This document shows, piece by piece, positions 9,775 through 21,304 of a DNA stretch of 64,000 nucleotides. The stretch spans positions 3,596,001 to 3,660,000 of the forward strand of contig JAJGBQ010000001.1 of NCBI GenBank assembly GCA_022457065.1, read 5' to 3'. How positions within the stretch are numbered: the stretch's first letter is position 1; every line of letters starts with the position of its first letter. This DNA comes from Curvularia sp. ZM96 (Eukaryota > Ascomycota > Dothideomycetes > Pleosporales > Pleosporaceae). A program made the position numbers and the translations under genes. The notes under the pieces are model-generated. The model was not told the DNA's origin. It did no database searches and saw only the letters and a list, made by a program, of their open reading frames with translations.

Positions 9775-12700
9775 GTGTCAGGCTGAACCTATCTACACGC
9801 CGGAGTGAATCCTCCCCTGCTTTCTTACTCAGCGAGTAAAAGGTGTTGATGTAGATTTAATCTAGCATATACTGTTGCTTTTTTGTCTCCACAGCATGGT
9901 CTCGTGGTTTAGGAGCGAGTGAGTGAGTGGTTGGAGTGGCTTTATGAAGAATAGGGTTTGATGGAGAGAGAGGGAGAGACAATGTAGTAATGATAGTGAA
10001 TATTGGAAGTAGGTAAGGGGGGGATGTTGGAGTAGATATGGTTACTTATAGGGCGTGGTTTGGGGTAAAGTCAGACAGTGCTGCTCTTGTAACCATATCA
10101 TTCTCGCTGTCGTTATGCGTATGTGTTCTAGGAGAAAGTAGTTGTACTTTTTTTCCCCTCCAAACAACGTGAGAATGGTAGTTTGGTGTGTTCAGAATTT
10201 GTAGTATACTGGTCTTTCTTCTCGTTCTGGGAAACGGGCACAGGGAAGTAGGGGATACATGTTATTAGGGAGGGTGAGAAATGGAGTGAAGTGAAGAGTA
10301 GATACTAAATCAACTGAGAGGGATGGGTTGATTAACGGGCAGTGTCCGGCGGGGCAAATAAGGAAGCTGGGATATGGGATGCCGTGTTCTGTTCCTTGAG
10401 AGGCCGAGAGATGATGGGAGTATTGCCGTGCGAGTGGTAAGTGTGAGGTCTGATAAGTGGTACTTGTTTACCCTTGGTTAGGTCTACATCTGCATTGCAT
10501 GTTAGGATTCCAAGGAGGAGAATTGAGAGAAGACGTATTCACTCTTGCTCTGGTCGTTATTCATTCATGAAGCTAGGATATGAGAGTGCTGTTGATACTC
10601 AATGTCCTTGTTGTGTTGCAGAATGATTAGGAACCAACTTGTCATTGATTATCCCAATTTTCACAAGCACCTCTATCAATTCATACGTCTATAACATCTA
10701 TTTGACCTTGTATGGGCTTTACAGACGGATCCATGATCTCTCTACCACATCTCCCTAGTCAAAGCAGTATGCACCACTCTCCTCATAATCAACCACCGAA
10801 TCCGAGCCTGAAATGCCCTTATACACGTCTAAAACTCTCATACTCACCCTCCTCAGCATCACAGCCTCCTCATCTCACACCCAAATATACATTTCGGCCA
10901 CGAATATCAAATCCTATCTACCTAACTACCAGCATTCCACGTACAACACATCTTCGCCTGCGCCCTACAATCTTCCAGAACCTACCATCCACTTACTAAA
11001 GAAAACTCCCAACCATCATGCGTACCGGACACCAAAGCCACAATTTGTGTATCCCCAGAAGCGGTGAGTGAGAGGCCATCTCAGCCCCAGCCTAACTTAG
11101 CCTTATCTACACTTTCCGCGCGATGCGATGCGATGCGCAAACCACACCGGTCCCTTCGTTCCGAAAAAGAAGAAGGATCTCGAACTCATAGATGGGAAGA
11201 ACTATATTGGGCAGCGATAAACGAACGAGAGCTAGGTCGGAGTTATCCAAGCGAAAATGGTAAGTTGAGGAACAGTGTGGTTTAGGCGGTGAGAAGCGGT
11301 GTAGAGGAAGAGGGTGGATGGCGGCCCTGCATCGTGCCATTGTACAGTAGCTAGTATGATCGTTCCTGACATGGTTTGTCCGGTGAAGATGGGACCCACG
11401 GCTACGGCGCTGCTACAAGATCCTTGTTTCTTGGACTTGGTTTAAAACAACGTAGCAGTAGAGAGGAGTAGTAAAGAAAATTACACTTAGTTGCATTACC
11501 AGCCGCCGGACCCGAGACTTGAGGTGGGCTTGTGAAGGTTAGTGCTGGGGGCACGTGTACATGGTTGTATCTTGTTTAGTGCCTGGTTCGCGCGTGTGGC
11601 TGACTTGTTCGAGTCTGTAGCGTGGCCCCCAAGAGAGAGGGGCGTTACACGCGCCCATGGCGTGTCCTTTTGCAAACGAGACTTGACACAATGAAGGGCA
11701 ACTGTCATCGTTGCAGAAGACCTACAGGTGACGTCGAAAAGGGTAAGTAATTTCGAATTCTTCCCTGTTCAAACCAAACGAAACGGCTAGGGCTGAACTC
11801 TACATGGTCTTTTTTGCCAAGTTGGATGCCTCAGTCATCAAGGTCAAACAACGTAAGGTGGGTTCGGCTCTGGTTCGTGGTTTCAGTCGCGAAGATGACA
11901 GCTCACACACCCCAAGATGTGCATGGGTCGTGGAGTAGGGCTGGGTCTGGGAGGTGCGCACAGCTCCAAAAATGTCCATGCTGCCATGTCCATTCGTGTC
12001 ACTAGTCATGAGGAGTGACCTCGCATCAGCAGTTGGTCGCCGTCTACCAGGCGGGCCCTGCTTAAAGCGGTTGACGACATTTCTTTTCAGGTAACGGCGG
12101 TAAAGGCCGGCGGTGGACTAGTACTAAAGTTGCATGAATCACGTTGAAATTGGGAAGCATGGACAGATTCGGCAGCTTAGCGGCGATGTTCTGACTAAAC
12201 TCCGATGAACTGGCAGCGAACTACTCGATCGGCGACCTATGGCAAGCGCTACACTGGTGCTATTGTTAGTCTACGCAGAAGGGGGAAGCGATTTGGCATG
12301 TAACGCGGGATTGGTGTTTCATGTGCGACAGCCGGGGGCGTATGTAAGAAGTTTTAGGCGGGTGGCCGTTGCATTGTGCCGAACAGCTATGCTTTTAATG
12401 CAAGTGGCACGTTGGGGGCCTGAGTAGGAAGGTGTCCAAGGCCACGACGTGTTGGTGTGCCGCGGCTTTTGTTTAGGAAAAGCATGCTCTGCGACGCCTC
12501 GTGTTGTGTTGTGCGGGCATGACAAGCAGTCGTTGTGCTTGGAACGTGTACACAGAGCACACATATCCAGGCATACAACGCCCACGGGTCGGATGCATGT
12601 TATCGAGGATAGGGCTGGCGCCAGGCCAAAATTTGCCCGTTACGAGGCCGAAATTGGAACGGAGGATGGGTGCATGTTTCCTACGCGGGCGCTAGGGTGG

Positions 12701-13515
12701 GCGCCAAAAAAAAAGGGCTGGCGAGGAGCAAGAGGTTGCAAACGTGTGGGTAGGAACGGCATACCGAGCCATGGTTCATGACTGATGCAGGCTCGTGGGT
12801 AGCCCTAGTTTGCATGGAACGGTTTTTTAATCGCACCCCCTTGCTGAGTGCCGGCCGTGAGGCAATGATCATCGATCCCGGGCGATCAGAAATCCCGTCC
12901 ATGGAGCTCCGTCGGGGCATCCCTACAGGGAGCGGAGAGCGGGAATTGTGGCAATGAGGCACGGCAATGAAAAGGGGACAAATGCCGCCAGGAGGGTAAG
13001 GCGAAGACCGGGCGCTGGTCATGTGACGCATGCAAGTGCACAAGGTTCGGTTGGGCAGGACGGGAACGCCCTGGTTAGCGAGCCAGGAAAGCCAGGCAGA
13101 GCCGCTGGCGAACCTGGCCATGAGCTGAAGAGGAGTTGTGTGTCGTCATGTGCATGGCATGAGTCGCGTTTGGCGAACAGGTGGGAGATTCGATGTTGCC
13201 GGATTAGGCAGGCTTCTCGAAGCCACCCAGGACAGGGGACGCCTGTGCAGTGGTATGGCCGTGGGCACATGCACCGGCGTCCCGTGCGCGGTTTTTTTCT
13301 TTTCTTCTGGCTGGTTGTTTCGCTTGCTGTGTGGACAGTGCGAGTCGCGCACATACACACGCGGATTGATACTCCATGGCCACGCACAGGCGTCGTGGGC
13401 GTAGTGGGCGGTGACGGGTGTTTGGCGAGATGGATAGTTCGGAGGATGCGAACACCAGTGGGTGTGCAGGGTCAAGGCCGAAGATGCAGCGACCGGCGCA
13501 GCGGCGACTCGGGCG

Positions 13516-13551
13516 GGCAGGGCTGGCAGGGCTGGCAGGGCTGGCAGGGCT
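13516..13551 (+). repeat. four tandem copies of a 9-bp unit GGCAGGGCT
   Basis: Four perfect units fill 13516-13551. A further single copy lies at 13777-13785. Similar GGGCTGG runs occur at about 14028-14062, and CCCTGCCAG (the other strand) occurs twice near 19930-19970. The unit length of 9 keeps frame in a Pro/Cys-rich minus-strand open frame, but no conserved protein is apparent. Confidence 0.9.
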
Positions 13552-16389
13552 GCCCGAGGCAGAGGGTGTCGCATGATGGAGGGGAGCGTTGTGGTGTTCG
13601 CGTCATGTTGCACGTATTGATTGCGATGTTCATGGTATGACGAACAAGGCTGGCCTGGGCCATGGTGGTTGGCGGTGGTTGGGTTGGGGAACGGGCGACG
13701 GGTATGCCGTGCAAGGGCGATTGTCATGCTAGCGGCCTTCTAGAACAAGCGGTCGAAGGGCAGGGCCTGCAAGGCTGGCAGGGCTGGCCTGACGCCCAGG
13801 GCACCAAACTCTCTCTTGCGCACTAGGCTGTTTCAACCCCGTTGGCCAGCACGGCGAGGAATGCACTCGCAGCGGTGCTGTCACGGGCGCTGCGAGACGA
13901 GCAGCGGATTCTGGCCCCGGACGCGCGCCTGGGGCCGGGGGCGCGCGAGGGTGAGAAGCGGAGAAGAAACGAGGCGGCCAGCAAAGCAAAAACGCCGGCG
14001 AGACAGTGGTTGCGGAGGTTCCGGCCGGGATGGGCTGGCTGGGCGGGCTGGGCTGGATGGGCTGGTATCGATAAGCCCTACCCACCTCAGACACCGGGCG
14101 GCGCTCCTTTTGTTGCTTCTGCGGGGCCGGCGAGGGCAGAACCATGACACACCCATTGCACACGACCCTCCCAGAATAGCAAAGGCCCCAACCACCATGC
14201 ACACACACACCCATCATGCAAGGACAGCGAACCGTTCATGCAACCCGCACTTCCTTCCCTTTTCTCTCTCGTCGCCCAATCGCCCGCCCGCCTCACGCCG
14301 TCCCCACCCAAGTGGGCCCAGAAAAAAACGCGCGCGTGGACCCATTGGGCCAACGCACTGCTACACCCTCCCACCCACATGCTCCCAAACAGCACGAAAA
14401 AAACACCCCCTCCAAACACATGAGGGCACTGGCGTCGGAAAATTTTTCTCTCTCATCACTCTGCAATGGCGCTGGGCTGCGCTCGCTCTGACACCCCTGC
14501 CACCGTCTAGCGGTGACCGCCACCCCTCAGCGTCGGCCACGTAGACAGCTGCTTGACCGCACTTCTCGACTCTATGACTTCGCCCGCCCCGTTACGTCAT
14601 CCACGCCCCGGGCTAAGGCCCTACGGGGCCAAGTAAACGCCAGTCTGGGGTAGACGAGAACCGCCGTACCTTGCCTCTGCTCTATCCATCTAGCTGGCTG
14701 TCGATGACTTGTATGGGTGTGTGACCATTCGAAGGGAGCGGTGGGAAGCACCCTCTTCACCGCCACAATCAGCTCTCTTCCCCTCCTTTTCTGCAAGGGA
14801 AATGCCTGGCGACATGGCATATGCTGGGGGGGACGTGTTCGCTGTTGGGCCTTGGAGGCGAAGCAAAAAGAAGGACAGAGAAACACTCTCTCGTCAATTA
14901 GAGAGGAATTGAGTGTGCACGACGTTGACTTGGTATGGAATCGTGCATCGTGGCCGTCGTGTTGTCCTGCAGAGCAACGACCTCGTTGCAGCACAAGGCA
15001 TTCTAGGACCTTCTCTTGCCATTCTCGAAACAGAGGCGAGGCGTTTCCCCCAAAGCAAAGGCGTTGCAAACACGCACAAGGAAAAGAAAACCAGTAGTTT
15101 GAACAATGGCAAATGAAACAAGAACAACATCAGTCGATAGTGGCGAACATGTTCTATGCCGATTAAATCTGTAGACCGTTTGACACAACCAGCCATGAAC
15201 CAACTGTCTATCTGAACAAGAAAGGAAAAAACAAACCCGCCATGGTGGTACCACACAAACTCAAAATGCACAATCATTAATCTAATCCAGCTACCCATCC
15301 ACCAACCATCCATCTTGCCGCGACACACACTGATGCAAATACTAAAAAAAAGCACGCAAAATCAGAATAACAAACAAAGGGGGGAGGGATGGGTAGAGGA
15401 GAGAAAGAACAACAAAACAAGCGCTAATGCTGTGTTTTCCTGCAAATGCCCAATGAAAAAATTGACTAGAAAACTGTACGAGGAGAAAACAATGCCATAG
15501 AAAACAAGACTTGAAAACAAACAGAGATAGGAAGGTGTGAACTGTAAAAAAGCAAACAGGATATAGTAGTAGCAGAAACAAACCCGTACACACACCACCC
15601 TATACCCACGCTAAATGCCAAAACAAACCATCATAAATCTTCGCATAAACGGGTGTCCAAGGGAGAAACAAAAAGAGTTGGGCGCAGAAAAAGACGAGGG
15701 GGAGCGGGTGACAGAAAAGAAGGAAAAAAAAAGGGGGGGATGAGGAAACCACTTTCCCCCCCTCCTGACAATCCCATATGCTGTCCCCCATCCACAATCC
15801 CATCGACCCCACCAATGCCTGAGCTGGTTTTCCCTGATCTAAAAGTTCCTTCTTTTCTTTCTTCGTGTATGTGCGGTCATCCGTATGCGGCAGGCGTGAG
15901 ACTTCATGTGTGGGTAAGGTCCCCCCACCCACCCAAGCCTTTCCCATACTCCTTGAAAACAAACACTTCTTCTTCTTCTTCCCTCCGTCACCAACGGTTA
16001 TCCCACCTTCTTCTCAAAGTCTTGTTTGCGCCGGTGTAATGAATCCCATACTCCTCCCAACCCTCCCGCTTTCATTACGGTGCCTGCCCGAATGCACTTT
16101 GGGAGGCCCTGACACGACAACGTGACGCAGGACCAAACCCTCTGTGTGTGTATCTTGTATATGTAAGCATGAAAACAAAAAATAACAAACAAATAATAAA
16201 ACAAAACAAGTCTATCCCAGGTTTTTGACAAAACATCTAAGTAAAAGAAAATTCGTCTTTTGCGTTAGAGAAAATGATGATGCTGCTAATGGATGCTGAT
16301 GACGTAAATGGTGCCCACCATCTCTTCACTTCTCAACTGCTCTTCGTCGTCGTCGTAGTGGTGAGATCGCCAACTTCTTTTTCCCCTTC

Positions 16390-17959
16390 TCATGGGACCG
16401 TAGATGCTGGGCGCTCATAAGGTGTGGATGGCTGGGGTGGCGAGGGATCGCGTTTCAGGCTCTTGATGCTGCCCGCCGGACTGTGATGTGACATTCTGTC
16501 CGGACTCCTCATATCGTGACTTCGTAGATCCGACGGATCGGATCTCGGCGGGCCTCCTGCTGGTGCGGATGCTGACGATGCCGTCTCCTCGTCTTGCTGT
16601 CGCCGCCGTTGGTACAGCTCCATGTAGCTGAGGCCCTCGCCCTCTCTCTTCATAGACCCCGCCATGTCTGGCACAGGCGCAGTCCTCGCACCGCTGACTA
16701 AGTCTTCTTCTGATCGTGGTTGGATCTGTGGGAGCGGCTGGCCTAGTTGCGGAGGCACGCTTGACCGGGAACGAGTGTCTGCCCGCCGCCTACTAAAAGA
16801 GCTGTTCCGCCTGCGCCCAATGCCACCACTGCCGCCACCAGCGCTGGAGCCACTGTCTGTGCGGTGGTGGTAACCGTGTATTGGGCCTTGAGGCATCGGC
16901 GGAGGAGGTGCCTGGTGAAGCTGAGGTGGCATTGGCGGTGGGTTCGGCATCAACTGGGCGGCGTTTGCGGGAGTAAAGCCATGTGGTGCAGAGGCAGGTA
17001 TGACAGGCACTTGAGATGGCGAGCTCATGCCTGTTCCCGTTGCAGATGGGTGGAGCTGAAACACTGGCGCGTTGGCGCGCGCGCTCATCTCTTGCTCCCC
17101 CAGCTGCCAGTGCATCGACTCGGCAGAACGCCAGGGAATACCCATCTCTGTAGCAACCTTCTGCCACATTTGGTCCTTGAATCTATTTGCCAAAAAAACG
17201 TCAGTATTTGTCTTTGTTGCTCTGGTGCTGTCGCACGTGTGTGTGAGACAGGTCTCGTGCGGCCAGCCCGAGAGCGAACAAACACCAAAAACAATGATTG
17301 CAGTCTCGGGCCATCCAAAAGAAACTCATCTTTTTGTCGTCTTGTAGTACGTACCGAGCATAGAGTCGCGCAAGCTTGTTCTTCTTTTCTTCGTCCCAGA
17401 TGGCCCGCTTTTCCAGGTAATTTTGGTAACGTAGCCGACACGAGATGGAGCTCCGTCCAGGCAGTCGCTTCGCAATGTCGTCCCACTTCATGCCCTGGCC
17501 CCGCAGTTCAATGGTTAGGTTGTCCTCCTCAGGGGTCCATTTCGATTGTTTCTTCGCTGGACTCTCGTCGGGGAGTGGGGTCTGGGAAGCCTGGCGCTTC
17601 AGTGTTGATGGAGGAGAAACATTAGTGCCTGCCGGGCTGTTGTGGGCAGGCGCGGATCCATGGGGTCCTGAGTAGAGTTGTCGGAATTGGGGAAGTGCTG
17701 GCTCATTGCGTCGGTGTAGCTCTGAGATTGCAGGTAGAACAGGACCTCCGAGCATGGGTGCAGATCCCTTGGGAGCGGATGTTGGTGCCTGGGGAGGGTA
17801 GGCAGCCATGGGAGCATAGTGTTGAGGTGCTGTTGCGTAGCCGCCGGGAGATCCAGTAGCATAGGCGGGGGATGCCCTTTGCGCGGGGGACTGTGTGTAC
17901 GCCGACGGTGCTGTGGTGTATCCTCGAGTGGCTCCTGTTGAGTGAGATGCGTTGGACAC
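16390..17959 (-). CDS. Myb/SANT-domain DNA-binding regulator (5' end unresolved)
   Basis: Two exons are clear: 17355 upward to at least 17959, and 16390-17182, joined by a 172-nt intron (donor GTACGT, acceptor AAATAG) that splits the SANT region as ARLYAR|FKDQMWQ. A Tyr/Ala/Pro/Ser-rich N-terminal part leads into the Myb repeats: KWTPEEDNLTIELRGQGMKW, RSSISCRLRYQNYL, then FKDQMWQKVATEMGIPWRSA. The C-terminal third is Pro/Ser/Arg-rich and disordered. It probably acts as a nuclear transcription factor; targets are unknown. The upper coordinate is arbitrary. The frame is open back to a TGA near 18050 but has no ATG there; the first in-frame ATG is at 17809-17807, inside the conserved-looking N-terminal part. 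A spliced upstream exon is likely. Confidence 0.82.
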
Positions 17960-20900
17960 TGAGCTCTTCTTGCTGGCCGGTGACTCGGAGCCCCGCGCTC
18001 GGGGCTCGAGAAGAAGATTGATATCCAGGGTGAACGAAAAGGACCAGCGTCAAGCCAGCCCATAAAACAGTTGTCGAGTTCGTCTACGTCTCCAAATTCC
18101 GCCAAGATTCCAAGATTCCCGACGACGAGTGGGCTCCTGGTAGTTGACGGCGGTAGATGACGAGATCCAAAGGGCCAAATCCTAGTGGTCGAGTGTTTAG
18201 GCAGATGAGGGCGGCGACTATCTGCACAAGCGTGTGTAATGTGTGTAGGTAAGGTGAGTGACGTTGATGGTAAACAACAACAGCGATGACGAAGGGGGGT
18301 GGGCGGGAGATGAACAGGAGAGGACAGGCGTGGGAGCGAGGGAGTGAGGTTCGGATAGACTAAATGTGCCGAAGAGGGAACCAAGTAGCCAGTTGCAAAG
18401 TACTTTGGATGATTCCCGCTCTAAGTGGTCGATCGAAGAGCTATTTGGGAGATGGGTCGGGGCCCGGGGAGCAGGGGGTGAAACAGGCCAACCACCTGGT
18501 CTGATGAAAGATGGTCGTGCTGAGCCACTGACTTTTGCAGGTCGAGCAGGTCGGGGAGGATAGCGTTGGAGGGATGGTGGATGCGGTCTGGTAGGAGCAA
18601 AGTACGGAGTAGGGTCTGAGGGTCTAAGGTACTTTGTCGAGCGAGCATGGATATGCGAATAGAGAGACTTAGCGTGCGACTGTAATGCTAATAACAGGCA
18701 TCCCTGCAAGGCCCTGGCTGGCGCCGCATCATCGTCCGCGGTAGGGATAGGGATTCCGGGGGCTTGGGATCAGGATGTACCCTTTGCGCCTGTGACTTGA
18801 CTGACTACGCTGTGCGCTTGACGCCTTGTCGACTCGTGCTGGCGGCGCGCCACATTAACGACCCACAGACCACGACGACACCCAAGCTGATCCGATCTAG
18901 GGAAGCATGTCTGCCGGAGATTTTAGCGAGCGCCCAAGAAGAAAAAGGACAGACGCTCCACGCTTCCCCCCTCTTACTCAAATTGCAGCTAGCTAGCAGT
19001 TGGCTGCTAGTTGCTAGCCTGACACAAGAAGCACGACACCCGTTCTCGCTGGCAGCGGTGCTAGGATGACGTGTCTTGATGGTGTTTCTACGTCTTGCTC
19101 TGCCCTTCTCTCGCGCTGCTCCTTTTTTTTTGTGCTCGCCCTGCCCTACTGCTTTGCTGCTTGAGCCGCCGTTGACGACCAGCCGTCTCCTCAGCCGTCC
19201 TCCAATGGTGGTGACGGCTTCGTATTTTGGCACGCACCGGACGGTCGGCGCCGGGTCTCATTTGCTGCCCTCTTGTTTCGTCAGGCCTCAATGCGCGTGC
19301 CCAAGACAGGGCTGGCGGCGAGGGCGGCGAGGGCGACAGCGGCGTTTGCACAGCAACAAGAGAGCACCGGCTGCAAAGCCACCTCTCGCTCACGATCGTC
19401 GACAGCACTGCTGGCCAAGGCAGCGAATCAAGGCCGACACAAGCGGTGAACAGCCTCAGGGATTCGCGCAGACGGTTCGGGTTCGGACGAGCACAAGCGC
19501 CATGACATGGAAGATCTGCAGCATGCTCGCCCTGCTCCGGCTATCTGTGACGCCAGGCGCGTCGCTACCGAAAGCCTTGCGAACGGCTGACTGACTTCAT
19601 TGTAGCGGTGCATATTTGGTGATGTGTTCACGCCAGAGGGCTGCCAACGGCCACACTGGCTCCACGTCCTGCAATATGGCTCCGGTCAAGCCCCCCCCAC
19701 TGTGGGCGCCCGGCGATCCATTGGAAAGCATGCCATGCACAGCACAGAGGAGCGGTGAACTGCGGTGAACTGCCGGCCACGGGCGTGACGTCTAGCTCGC
19801 TCGGATGGGGCCTTGGGGCTCTTTGCTCTCTCGGCCTGACCCGTATTCGATTTGCTGTTGTGCTGGTCTCGTGTCTGCCCGAGAGCCACGTTGTCTGCCG
19901 TCTACATTGACTCCCCCATGATGAGGCGCTGCCCTGCCAGGTCATCTCTGCGTGCGCCGCCCTGCCAGGCAACCCGTCAGCGCTGTCTAATTGCATCACT
20001 TCTCTGCCATGGCAAGGGTTCCAATGATGCACATGGAAGCGGTGAGGGCTGCCTGAATCCGTGCATGCGTTGTTCCATGCTACTATTCGAGTGAGGTTGA
20101 ATAGAGCACGCCCCCTCACCCCCCCTCCGCGCCCCTCCTCTCGGTCAGTTAGACGTGCATTAGCCATGAACACTGTCCCCGTGCGTCCGTGAACGCTCGA
20201 GTCAATGGAAAAGCGAAAAAAGGGCTTTTTGTCGGCGATACAGTGAGGCAACCCGATTCCCCCTCTCCCCGTCCAAGGGCTGTGTTGCAATACGTGTTCG
20301 GCATTGCCATGATGGGGTTCTCCTTGTTGGTCGCCGTCTGGATCCGCAAATGCCTTCTACGCCGACGTCTGCGTCCATGGTGTCACAGCCTCCACGTCCC
20401 TTCGCCTCTGCACTGCATACGCCGGCCGGCCGGTCGGTCGGCTGGCTGGCTGCTTAGCTAGACGCGGGTGCACACGTCAATTTATAGGCGCAAGTGCGGG
20501 CGCAGCACCATCGTCTTATCCCATCTCGACGTCTGTAGAGAGCCTGCGCATTGCATCCAAGAAGCGGTGAGACGGGCAAAGGGGCTGGGTGCAAGCGCTG
20601 GCTGCTTGTCCACCATGGTCCCCATTGGCGTGGCGTGCTCATCTCATGGCAGAGAAATAGGTAATACGTGCAATCCGCCGGCGGCTCTCGCTCGCTGCGT
20701 GCCCGTGTGAACCGTGCCGACGCAGTGCAAGATTGTGCTGCGTCTTGGCCGAGCAAGCCATGGGCCTCGGACGATGATGCATTTGGCGCGCGTTCCTCGA
20801 CGACTGAAGACGGACGGCGTGTGCCGGGACAAGTGACCTGCGCAGAGACCGAATTGCCAACGCATGGCGCGGGATCGTCACTGCAGCTCCCACGGCGGCG

Positions 20901-21304
20901 AGTGGAATGATTGTGAGCGCGTGGGGTCGGCGTGGGCAACGGGCGTTCGTCATGTGTTCTGCGACATTCACTGCAGTTGGAGTCGCGGGGCTTGGCGCTC
21001 GCTTGACATGCCCAATGGGGGGCGTCGACAGCCCTATCCAGTGCGTCTCCTCGGCACGACTCCAACTCGTCTCCAGCCAGCCCGCATACCGAGCGCGTCA
21101 CCTGTCAGGACTAGACAAGTCATCGTTTCCCAGCGTGGGTTCACTCGCTGCTGCAGGGCTGCTGAGCTACGCGGCGGCCCTATCGCATAACCGCTTCTAG
21201 CCTTGTTCGCAACCATTGGCGCCCCCCCATCACGGCACCCCCTCCAGCAAAGGAAACTCATCTCGCTCTGCTAACTCTGCACTCTCGCTAGCTCGCTGGC
21301 CATC
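17960..21304. other. 3.3 kb leader and intergenic region between Myb and TBCB genes
   Basis: On the minus strand, 18064-18635 contains no ATG, and the stretch near 18280-18330 is pyrimidine-rich in the Myb sense, as expected for a long leader. A 75-codon frame at 18421-18648 is listed separately. From 18750 to 21250 the sequence is GC-rich with long open frames on both strands (for example 19628-20290 and 20454-21101) that show no domain or sensible composition. I regard these as chance. Simple GGCCGGTCGG and GGCTGGCTGG runs lie at 20430-20455. Confidence 0.5.
18421..18648 (-). other. 75-codon upstream frame: uORF or first exon of the Myb gene
   Basis: In the Myb sense, the ATG at 18648-18646 opens a 75-aa frame beginning MLARQSTLDPQTLLRTLLLP and containing ILPDLLDLQKSVAQHDHL, with a protein-like amphipathic look. 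It lies 0.5-0.7 kb upstream of the Myb coding frame and precedes the ATG-free stretch. It could be a uORF that limits translation of the regulator. Alternatively it is the missing first exon: a GTCAGT donor inside it and the acceptor CGGCCAG near 17975 would join in frame. The sequence alone cannot decide. Confidence 0.3.

Larger units (their letters stand above)
9274..16389. other. 7.1 kb region without a recognised gene, between convergent genes
   Basis: mif2 and the Myb gene converge on this region. 9274-10680 is T/G-rich and looks like 3' UTR and spacer, with a (CT)15 tract. 10810-11000 is almost free of G on the plus strand, so all frames stay open by composition. 11800-14700 is GC-rich and full of long overlapping open frames on both strands with Cys/His/Arg/Pro-rich, non-family peptides, which I regard as chance. 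15340-15770 is purine-rich on the plus strand. A long non-coding RNA or very long 3' UTRs are possible but unsupported. Confidence 0.5.

Noticed and set aside
10712..11285. Overlapping open frames, some with signal-peptide-like or basic C-terminal look (for example PFVPKKKKDLELIDGKNY)
   Set aside because: The strand is almost G-free, so all frames are open by composition. The splice needed to join the attractive pieces is out of phase and only 37 nt long.
13146..14544. Long open frames on both strands in GC-rich DNA
   Set aside because: Several overlap each other; peptides are His/Pro/Arg/Cys-rich without domains or splice structure.
19076..21101. 172-, 220- and 215-codon frames between Myb and TBCB genes
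   Set aside because: GC-rich shadow frames on both strands, no recognisable protein features.
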